Origin: Methylacidiphilum caldifontis
GTDB lineage: Bacteria > Verrucomicrobiota > Verrucomicrobiia > Methylacidiphilales > CAMAQI01
Direction of reading: 5' to 3'
Assembly (NCBI GenBank): GCA_945860255.1
Contig: CAMAQI010000007.1
Coordinates: 1-29,133, forward strand
Length of the DNA stretch: 29,133 nt
Shown here: positions 15,341-21,509 of the stretch, piece after piece
How the letters are laid out: every line of letters starts with the position of its first letter
Position numbering within the stretch: position 1 is the stretch's first letter
Notes under the pieces: model-generated
What the model saw: only the letters and a program-made list of their open reading frames with translations
Database searches by the model: none
What the model was told of the DNA's origin: nothing
Translations under genes and position numbers: made by a program

Positions 15341-15426
15341 ACTCTTTTTTCCTCTCTTTGTTTCTTCTGTTGCTCTGCATCACGGTCTCCCGCTGCAGCT
15401 CGTTTTGTCTTAGTAAAATATTTCTT

Positions 15427-15900
15427 TTATCGACGCGGCAGAGCGACTTGCCCCGTGCGTGTTAACTCCAAGATTCCGAAGTTATTCATCAAGTCGATAA
15501 ACTTTTCATTCTTGCTCTCATCCCCCGTTGCCTCAATCGTCAGGCTATGCGGCTGCACATCGACGATCTTCGTTCGAAAAATGTCACAGAGCTGCGTGAT
15601 CTCCGCCCGTGTTTTGCTATCGGTCTTGACCTTGACTAAAATCAGCTCCCGATCGACATACTCCCCTTGACGAAAATCGATCAGCTCAATCACATCGACC
15701 AGCTTGTTCAACTGCTTCGTCACCTGATCCAAAACCTTATCATCCCCACGAACCACAATCGTCATCCGCGAGGTTTTATCGTCATGAGTCGGGGCCACGT
15801 TTAAAGAATCGATATTAAAGCCTCGTCCGCTGAAAAGACCAGCGATCCGGGTCAAGACCCCGAATCGATTCTCGACGAGAACCGAGATCGTATGGCGCAT
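15427..15900 (-). CDS. ilvN: Acetolactate synthase small (regulatory) subunit
   Basis: 157 residues from the ATG at 15900 (MRHTISVLVENRFGVLTRI, the standard beginning of the family); an ATG at 15936 would add 12 residues (MYDKLKKERTKP). The N-terminal ACT domain (1-75) binds the feedback inhibitor valine: ENRFGVLTRIAGLFSGRGFNI. The C-terminal ALS_ss_C domain runs to GQVALPRR. It activates and confers feedback on the catalytic subunit IlvB, which is not encoded in this window. The gene comes directly after the attenuator at 15971-16079 and begins the ilvN-ilvC-leuA operon. Confidence 0.93.
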   Translation of the reverse strand: MRHTISVLVENRFGVLTRIAGLFSGRGFNIDSLNVAPTHDDKTSRMTIVVRGDDKVLDQVTKQLNKLVDVIELIDFRQGEYVDRELILVKVKTDSKTRAEITQLCDIFRTKIVDVQPHSLTIEATGDESKNEKFIDLMNNFGILELTRTGQVALPRR

Positions 15901-15970
15901 CGGCTTTGTTCGCTCTTTCTTTAATTTGTCGTACATATCATTTCATCCACTTTGATTTTATTCGGAAAAT

Positions 15971-16000
15971 AAAAAACCCCCGAGTCATCAGGCTCGAGGG
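15971..16000 (-). terminator. Intrinsic terminator of the ilv attenuator
   Basis: In the minus-strand RNA, CCCTCGAG (16000-15993), an 8-nt loop, and CTCGGGGG (15984-15977) form an 8-bp stem (one G-U), followed at once by six U (15976-15971). It lies 35 nt before the upstream ilvN ATG and 42 nt after the leader peptide stop, so it interrupts the leader rather than ending a gene. Confidence 0.85.
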
Positions 16001-16031
16001 TGAAATTTTCCGAAGATAAAAACCTTCACCC
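15998..16031 (-). promoter_or_regulatory. Antiterminator stem of the ilv attenuator
   Basis: GGGTGAA (16031-16025) can pair perfectly with TTCACCC (16004-15998), with a further TTTT/AAAA pairing inside. The 3' arm includes 16000-15998, the first three bases of the terminator stem, so the two structures exclude each other. The 5' arm begins 7 nt after the leader stop codon, where a stalled ribosome would decide which structure forms. Confidence 0.65.
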
Positions 16032-16037
16032 CGCACC

Positions 16038-16079
16038 TTAAAGGACGGCCACGAGAAGAAGATTTCCTACGGAGAACAT
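16038..16079 (-). CDS. Leader peptide of the ilvN-ilvC-leuA attenuator
   Basis: A 13-codon frame, ATG at 16079 to TAA at 16040-16038, reads MFSVGNLLLVAVL. Four of the last seven residues are Leu and two are Val, with a further Val at position 4; there is no Ile. Codons for the end products followed by an antiterminator (15998-16031) and an intrinsic terminator (15971-16000) form the classic ilv/leu transcription-attenuation layout. Shortage of charged Leu or Val tRNA would stall the ribosome and favour antitermination. No strong ribosome binding site is seen before the ATG. A weak TTGACG...TAGCTT pair with 16-nt spacing lies just upstream, too close to be convincing as the promoter. Confidence 0.75.
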   Translation of the reverse strand: MFSVGNLLLVAVL

Positions 16080-16281
16080 AGAGGCAAAGCTATCGATCCC
16101 GCCAAATCCGTCAAATCTTTTTTGGGTTCTTGCCCTTTTAACCCCTTCTTGCATAGAAATGAGGTCAACCTAAACGCAGTGGATTTAACCGCCAAGTTAA
16201 ATTCAAAAATCGCCAAGTTTTAATCCTAAACAAAGCAGTTGGAACCACAAAAAGTTCGTGAAACGAACAAGTGAACCCACC

Positions 16282-16324
16282 GGAGGTGCTAGTAATTTTG
16301 GTACAGCGGGAGATGGGGGTACAA
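16282..16324 (+). repeat. 43-nt GGTAC-containing dispersed element, copy 1
   Basis: Shares the core TAATTTTGGTAC and the end GGGGGTACAA with 28542-28584, with about 34 of 43 positions identical overall. Both copies stand among the other dispersed repeats. Confidence 0.7.
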
Positions 16325-16452
16325 ATAAACACGGATCACACGGATTTTCAGGGATTTACATAAAAGAAGAACTTCACCCTCTGGGTAAGAAAAAAAAGAA
16401 ACTTCATTTTCATAACCTCCTCAATCCGTGATATCTGTGTTATCCGTGGTTA
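16321..16452. repeat. Inverted pair of CACGGAT repeats
   Basis: AAACACGGATCACACGGATT (left, from about 16327) and CAATCCGTGATATCTGTGTT, then ATCCGTGGTTA (right, to 16452), are inverted copies enclosing about 70 nt with no gene. The left arm is built of near-repeats of CACGGAT about 9-10 nt apart. Confidence 0.7.
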
Positions 16453-16514
16453 AATCCTCTGCGGTTCATGTTTAAGTTTCGCATCCCGATTTTAGTCGGA
16501 ACTGTTTTCGTGGC

Positions 16515-17483
16515 TTAATGTACGACTCCGCTTACGCTCCCATGGGCGGCTCGACTTAATCGTTCGTTGATCGCTCGGCCTAAGCCGATTTCCGGAAGGC
16601 GTAAGGCAACGAGATCGAGGCTCGGCCCATCATCCAAAGCGCGGAGCATTTGAAAAAAATTCGCCGCCGCTTCGTTCCAATTTTTTTTGGGCGAAAGATT
16701 GAAGAGCTCACCATAGCCCGCGACTGGTTCCTCTCCCCAGATTAAAGCCCCTCGACTCGGCTCACGATGACTCCGAAGCTCTTCGAGGTTATTGACCAGT
16801 TTCAACGGCTTTCTTGGGGCGTAATGTTGCTCGATCTGTCCTGGGGCTTGGGGGCGGGCATGAGGATGATTCTCAAGACGAATCGTTCCTAATACCGATT
16901 CTAATTCCTCCAGAGAGATCCCCCCTAAGCGAAGGATCGTCGGAGTTCCTTGATCGAAACCGACAATCGTCGATTCTAATCCAATCTCACAAGGCCCTCC
17001 ATCGAGGATGAGCTTCACCGCCTCTCCGAGTTCCTTTTCAACCGCCTCAGCGCTTGTGGGACTAATGCGACCAAAACGATTGGCGCTGGGAGCAGCAAGG
17101 GGTTTACCAAATTTCTGGAGGAGCGATTGTGCCATCGGATGGCGTGGCACGCGCACTCCGATCGTCGGTAGCCCGCTTGAAACCAGATCTGGGATAAGAT
17201 CTCGCTTCGGTAAAATTAAGGTGAGGGGACCGGGCCAAAATCGCTCGGCTAACTTTTGTGCCAACGGAGGAAAATCAAGAGCGACCCTCTCCACCTCTTC
17301 AATGCCGGAGAGATGAACGATTAAAGGATCGAAGGTCGGTCGATTTTTAATCGCAAAAATCTTGGCAACGGCCTCAACAGAAGTGGCATCGGCCGCAAGC
17401 CCATAAACCGTTTCAGTGGGCATTCCCACGCACTCTCCCTGATGAAGGAGAGCGACCGCTTTTTCGAGGTCTTGGGAAATCAT
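16515..17483 (-). CDS. tsaC: Threonylcarbamoyl-AMP synthase (Sua5 type)
   Basis: 322 residues, the two-domain Sua5/YwlC form. It makes threonylcarbamoyl-AMP from threonine, bicarbonate and ATP for the t6A modification of ANN-decoding tRNAs. The YrdC domain shows PTETVYGLA (22-30), KNRP (46-49), APSAN (131-135) and LEST (169-172). The C-terminal Sua5 domain follows a PGQIEQHYAPRKPL linker (214-227) that closes over the active site in this family. It is the last gene of the DUF177-rpmF-plsX-fabH-tsaC run, 30 nt after fabH. Confidence 0.93.
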   Translation of the reverse strand: MISQDLEKAVALLHQGECVGMPTETVYGLAADATSVEAVAKIFAIKNRPTFDPLIVHLSGIEEVERVALDFPPLAQKLAERFWPGPLTLILPKRDLIPDLVSSGLPTIGVRVPRHPMAQSLLQKFGKPLAAPSANRFGRISPTSAEAVEKELGEAVKLILDGGPCEIGLESTIVGFDQGTPTILRLGGISLEELESVLGTIRLENHPHARPQAPGQIEQHYAPRKPLKLVNNLEELRSHREPSRGALIWGEEPVAGYGELFNLSPKKNWNEAAANFFQMLRALDDGPSLDLVALRLPEIGLGRAINERLSRAAHGSVSGVVH

Positions 17484-17513
17484 CGGAGTTTGATTTTAGA
17501 CCGTTCTCTTCGG

Positions 17514-18518
17514 TTACCACTCTAAAATGGCACTTGCCCAAGTCAATCCACCGCCAAAGGCAGTCATTAAAACTAAATCCCCCCGCTCTAATTTTCCCGC
17601 CACGTTGAGCTCATGCAACGCAACCGGAATACAGGCGGCAGACATATTTCCAAACCGATCCAAATTCACGTAAACTTGCTCTCGAGGGAGATCTAATCGC
17701 TGCACCAACGCATCGATGATTCGGAGATTAGCCTGATGCGGAACGACCCATTTAATCTCTTGAGACTCGATTCCGCTCGACTTCAAACAATGGCCCATCG
17801 AACTTCCCATCGCCGTCACGGCCTTTTTAAAAACCTCTTTTCCAGCCATAAATAAACAGTTCGATTTCTGATCTAAAATCTGTTGCGTCACCGGCAGCCG
17901 GCAGCCGCTCGCAGGAATCGTCAAGATCTCCGTCTCCCCACCATCGGAGCGTAGATCACTGACGATCAATCCCCGTCCTTGCTCGGTGGCTTGAAGTAAA
18001 ACCGCCCCCGCTCCATCCCCAAAAAGGACGCAGGTATTCCGATCGTTCCAATTTAAAACGGAGGAGATCTTTTCGGAACCAATCACTAAAATATTGCGAT
18101 AAAGTCCCGAGATTAAAAATTGATCCGCAACAACCAATGAATAGAGAAACCCCGAGCAGGCCGCCTGCAAATCAAAGGCCCCCGCTTTTTTAGCCCCAAT
18201 CGCATGTTGAATTCGGCAAGCGGTCGATGGAAAAATCGTATCGGGAGTAAAGGTGGAAACAATAATCAGATCGACTTCATCTGCTGAAACCCCAGCCATC
18301 GTGAGGGCCTGTTGGGCCGCCTTCGCCCCCATATCCGAGGTAAACTCATGATCAGCAGCGATGCGTCGCTCACGAATTCCAGTCCGTTCAGTAATCCAGG
18401 CATCCGTGGTCTCGACAATCTTTTCCAGATCGGCATTGGTCATGATCCGTTCTGGCAAATAGGCCCCTGTCCCCATAATCCGAGATCGGATCTTAGACGG
18501 TGAGACTTTGGGAGTCAT
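17514..18518 (-). CDS. fabH: 3-oxoacyl-ACP synthase III
   Basis: 334 residues. It starts fatty-acid synthesis by condensing acetyl-CoA (or branched acyl-CoA) with malonyl-ACP. The catalytic triad is complete: C121 in AACSGF, H261 in VVPHQAN, N291 in FGNMSAA. DTIFPSTAC and LFGDGAGAVLL are further family blocks. The start at 18518 overlaps the end of plsX by 26 nt, indicating co-translation. Substrate preference (straight or branched primer) cannot be read here, although a link with the branched-chain acid genes next door is conceivable. Confidence 0.95.
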   Translation of the reverse strand: MTPKVSPSKIRSRIMGTGAYLPERIMTNADLEKIVETTDAWITERTGIRERRIAADHEFTSDMGAKAAQQALTMAGVSADEVDLIIVSTFTPDTIFPSTACRIQHAIGAKKAGAFDLQAACSGFLYSLVVADQFLISGLYRNILVIGSEKISSVLNWNDRNTCVLFGDGAGAVLLQATEQGRGLIVSDLRSDGGETEILTIPASGCRLPVTQQILDQKSNCLFMAGKEVFKKAVTAMGSSMGHCLKSSGIESQEIKWVVPHQANLRIIDALVQRLDLPREQVYVNLDRFGNMSAACIPVALHELNVAGKLERGDLVLMTAFGGGLTWASAILEW

Positions 18519-19530
18519 GATAAGCCTTAATTTTTTCGACGATCATGGGATTCACTTGATGCGCAATCGATTCTCGTGCGACTCGAATCGCATTTTTAAT
18601 CGCTTTCGGGGTTGAGGCCCCATGAGCGATCACGCAAACTCCATTCACCCCAAGAAGTAATGAGCCGCCGTACTCTTCATAATTCGTCTTACGACGAATC
18701 GCACGGAAAGCCCCTCTTGCCAACCAGGCACCAAACATCCGAAAGGGACTTTTTTTAATTTCTCTCTTCAGCCATGAAAAAATGGCATCGGAAATACTCT
18801 CCGCTGTTTTCAAAATCACATTCCCCGTGAATCCATCACAGACGACGACCTCAACGGGATTACAAAAAAGATCATGTCCCTCGACATTGCCATGAAAATT
18901 AATCGGGGCTTGTGAGAGGAGTTTAAAGGATTCCTTCACGAGTGAATTTCCTTTGCCATCCTCCGTCCCATTACTCATTAAGCCGACACGCGGATTCTTA
19001 TATTGAAGCACCTCACGGGAAAAAATAGTCCCCATGATCGCAAACTCGACCAAATTCTCCGGGTCGACCTCTGGATTCGCTCCGGAGTCAATCAAGACAA
19101 AAAGATTCGTCTCCGTCGGCATCACCGTCGCGATTGCCGAACGTGCGACGCCCGGAAGGGTACGAAGTCGGATTTGAGCCGAAGCCAAAGCCGCCCCTGT
19201 ATGTCCAGCGGAAACAACCGCCTGAGCTAAACCATCCCGAACCAATTCGACGGCACGGAGAATGGAGGAATCCTTCTTGCGACGAATTCCTTCAACGGCT
19301 CCATCCCCCATCTCAATGACTTGGGTGGTCTGTTTAATCTCAAAACGATGCGTCAGATCTCGAACCTCATGCTTTCGCAATTCATTCAAAATCTTCTGCT
19401 CATCTCCAACGAGATAAACAAATAACTCAGGATAGATTTTTAGCGCTTGGATCGCTCCAGCGACGGGATTTTCAGGGGCAAAATCCCCTCCCATCGCATC
19501 GAGCGCGATCCTCACCGGCTCTGACGACAT
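18493..19530 (-). CDS. plsX: Phosphate acyltransferase PlsX
   Basis: 345 residues. It makes acyl-phosphate from acyl-ACP, feeding PlsY in phospholipid synthesis. Family blocks: IALDAMGGDFAPENPV (8-23), AGHTGAALA, SNGTEDGKGN, GNVEGHDL, CDGFTGNVILKTAES and GGSLLLGVNGVCVIAHG. It lies 6 nt after rpmF, in the rpmF-plsX-fabH order found in many bacteria. The full protein is intact. Confidence 0.95.
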   Translation of the reverse strand: MSSEPVRIALDAMGGDFAPENPVAGAIQALKIYPELFVYLVGDEQKILNELRKHEVRDLTHRFEIKQTTQVIEMGDGAVEGIRRKKDSSILRAVELVRDGLAQAVVSAGHTGAALASAQIRLRTLPGVARSAIATVMPTETNLFVLIDSGANPEVDPENLVEFAIMGTIFSREVLQYKNPRVGLMSNGTEDGKGNSLVKESFKLLSQAPINFHGNVEGHDLFCNPVEVVVCDGFTGNVILKTAESISDAIFSWLKREIKKSPFRMFGAWLARGAFRAIRRKTNYEEYGGSLLLGVNGVCVIAHGASTPKAIKNAIRVARESIAHQVNPMIVEKIKAYHDSQSLTV

Positions 19531-19536
19531 GTCGGA

Positions 19537-19722
19537 CTATTCGCCTGTGTTTTTGCTCAAAACTTGACGGCCACGATACGTGCCCGACTTCGGATCAACT
19601 GTATGACCGGGGTGACGGTTGCCCGTCTTCGGGTCAACGAAAAGTTTTCCTAGCTTGCTTGCGTTAGCTGTTTTACGAATGCGCGTACGCATTTTTGATG
19701 AACGACGTTTGGGAACTCCCAT
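19537..19722 (-). CDS. rpmF: 50S ribosomal protein bL32
   Basis: 61 residues. The MGVPKRRSSKMRTRIRKTAN start is diagnostic of bL32. It has no cysteine pairs, so it is the zinc-independent form. A strong AAGGAG ribosome binding site (19733-19728) overlaps the TAA of the preceding DUF177 gene, only 2 nt away. Confidence 0.93.
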   Translation of the reverse strand: MGVPKRRSSKMRTRIRKTANASKLGKLFVDPKTGNRHPGHTVDPKSGTYRGRQVLSKNTGE

Positions 19723-19724
19723 AA

Positions 19725-20192
19725 TTACTCCTTCGGTTTCAACTGTTCCAGTGCTTTCCAGACTTCCTCGTTTCCCAAAGACTTCTTTGTCTTTTCAGGG
19801 GTCGGCGGATAGGTCTCCCCTGTTACGGGACACCGATATTCTCCATCGAGCTGACAAGTCGGCGCAAATGGAAGATCGATCAGGATATCCTCACGAATCT
19901 GCGGAGTCAAGTCGATGGATTCAGGAAATGGAGCCTCTAAAATCATTTGGAAATCGCTCTTTTTAATCTCTCCGGGTAGCCAATCGCCACATCGCCCGCA
20001 GCGATACATGAGTCCCGTTCCAATCTCCCCTTTTACCTCGATAAACTCCTCGGTTTTAAAGCCGGACAAATCATACCAAACGGCCTCTTTTGAGCGAACG
20101 AGTTCATCCTCCAAAGCTAAAATAGTGGGAGGAATCTCTCCCTTGAGTTCAAAGGTCTCCTCCAATTTTGATGGAACGATGATTAAATTCAT
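19725..20192 (-). CDS. yceD: DUF177 (YceD) family protein
   Basis: 155 residues from the ATG at 20192 (MNLIIVPSKLEE, the usual family start); an ATG at 20210 adds six residues. Family position before rpmF and the pattern SKLEETFELKGEIP... are characteristic. C-G-R-C and a later C-x7-C may bind a metal ion, as in several YceD proteins. Relatives are connected with 23S rRNA accumulation, and in plants with ribosome biogenesis, but the exact role is not settled. First gene of the rpmF-plsX-fabH-tsaC series. Confidence 0.85.
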   Translation of the reverse strand: MNLIIVPSKLEETFELKGEIPPTILALEDELVRSKEAVWYDLSGFKTEEFIEVKGEIGTGLMYRCGRCGDWLPGEIKKSDFQMILEAPFPESIDLTPQIREDILIDLPFAPTCQLDGEYRCPVTGETYPPTPEKTKKSLGNEEVWKALEQLKPKE

Positions 20193-20210
20193 CCCTGAGT
20201 TAAACCCCAT

Positions 20211-20628
20211 CCCCCTAACCCGTCAAGCGATCCGTCAATCTATCATAGGAACTGAACCGCACATTTATCCGCAGATTGCGCAGATTTTCGCAAAACCAAG
20301 AGGAGCTTTTAGCGACGAAGAGTAAAATAGGCAGAGCCATTTCTGTTTGGCAGGGGGTTGAAGGGCTGCAAATCAAAACAATTCAAAATCATTTTTGACC
20401 ACGAATGGACACGAATAAACACGAATTTAAAGGCATTCAAAACAAGGGCGATTCATCCTGTTTTGATATTGGGGATTTAAAACTTGGGGAATTCCTGCAT
20501 CTACTCTTTGTCGGGTTTGTATTTAACTTTGTGGTTATTTCTTCTTTCTCTCCCATCAGCCCCACAGTCCATCAGCCGATTAGCCTTTCTTTCTCCGCGT
20601 CTCTGCGCGAGTTACTCCCCTTCCCCGA
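20211..20628. repeat. Gene-free gap with three kinds of dispersed repeat
   Basis: ATCCGCAGATTGCGCAGATT and a few more bases at 20268-20293; CACGAATGGACACGAATAAA, then CACGAATTT at 20399-20427 (period 10 nt, three units); and CTCCGCGTCTCTGCGCGAGT at 20593-20612. No reading frame of interest. Confidence 0.65.
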
Positions 20629-21426
20629 TTATTTTTGAAGGATCACCATCGACCATTTGCCCTTGGTCTGGATTTGCTTGACCTGAAGGCCGGCTTTTTT
20701 GAAGGCTCGGATCGTCGGAGGGAGATCGATGCGTAGGATTCCACTGCAGATCATCTTGCCTTGTGGCTTTAATAATCCTTTGAACTCATGCGCATACTCC
20801 TGCAAAAGCCCGGAGTAAAGATTTGCCAATAAATAGTCGTAGCTCTTCTTGATCTTAATTTTACCAAGGGCCCCCTGCTTCCAGCGGATCGCAGGCGCCT
20901 CAAAGTTTCGCTCTTCATTGGTTTTAGAGATCCGAACACAAGCGGGGTCGTTATCAAAACCAAAAACTTTTCTGCATCCAAGTTTACGCGCCATGAGGGC
21001 TAAGATTCCAGAGCCGCAACCGATATCCAGCGTCTCCGCTTGTTGCCACCCCTTTTCTCGAATCATCTGTCGAAGAATCATCGCTGTTGTCGGATGATCT
21101 CCTGTTCCAAATGCCATCTCCGCAGGGACCCACAAGATTTTAGGATGGGGTTGAGAAATTTCGCGTGATTGAACTTTAAATTTTCCGAAAAGATTAAGCT
21201 CAATTTCAGGTGAGGTTTCGTACGGTTTGATCTCGCGGCAAGTCCCGCCCCATTTTCTCTTGAGACTTTGCGCTTTCGCAGAGGAAATCGCATAGACATG
21301 AACAAAAAAACTGCGATTCGACTGTAGAAAGACTAAGCGATCGGAGCTCCATTCCACAAGCCGCTCTTTCCAAAGCTCCTCCTCGGTAGAGGCCATCGAA
21401 CGAAACCAGACGTGATTGTTTTTCAT
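20629..21426 (-). CDS. prmA: Ribosomal protein L11 methyltransferase
   Basis: 265 residues. It trimethylates lysines of ribosomal protein L11 using S-adenosylmethionine. The signatures are AFGTGDHPTT (105-114), the SAM motif LDIGCGSGILALMARKLG (133-150), D158/D160 in FDNDP, and NLYS (202-205) at the position where family members have N-(I/L)-L. The N-terminal substrate-recognition domain is rather short. It lies 83 nt after the Pro-rich membrane protein gene, within the scpA-scpB cluster. Confidence 0.88.
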   Translation of the reverse strand: MKNNHVWFRSMASTEEELWKERLVEWSSDRLVFLQSNRSFFVHVYAISSAKAQSLKRKWGGTCREIKPYETSPEIELNLFGKFKVQSREISQPHPKILWVPAEMAFGTGDHPTTAMILRQMIREKGWQQAETLDIGCGSGILALMARKLGCRKVFGFDNDPACVRISKTNEERNFEAPAIRWKQGALGKIKIKKSYDYLLANLYSGLLQEYAHEFKGLLKPQGKMICSGILRIDLPPTIRAFKKAGLQVKQIQTKGKWSMVILQK

Positions 21427-21509
21427 AAAGTAAAAGGGGTCCCTTCTTTTTTGAAGAGGAATTCCAATGCAACGCTCTTAGGAATGCAAGAAGGCAGGAA
21501 CCAGCTTTC

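Larger units (their letters stand above)
15937..16514. other. Leader and repeat-rich gap between tsaC and ilvN
   Basis: The ilvN-side part (15971-16079) is the attenuator. The rest (about 16185-16500) carries no gene and holds two AANCGCCAAG units (16188-16220), a small hairpin GTTCGT-GAA-ACGAAC (16254-16268), the 43-nt GGTAC repeat (16282-16324) and an inverted pair of CACGGAT repeats (16321-16452). Confidence 0.75.

Noticed and set aside
15937..16514. T-box riboswitch in front of ilvN
   Set aside because: No T-box core sequence was seen in the minus-strand leader, while a leader peptide with Leu/Val codons and matching stems explains the terminator.
5263..20616. CRISPR array
   Set aside because: The repeats are scattered, of several types, lie in both orientations and have no regular spacers; no cas genes are present.
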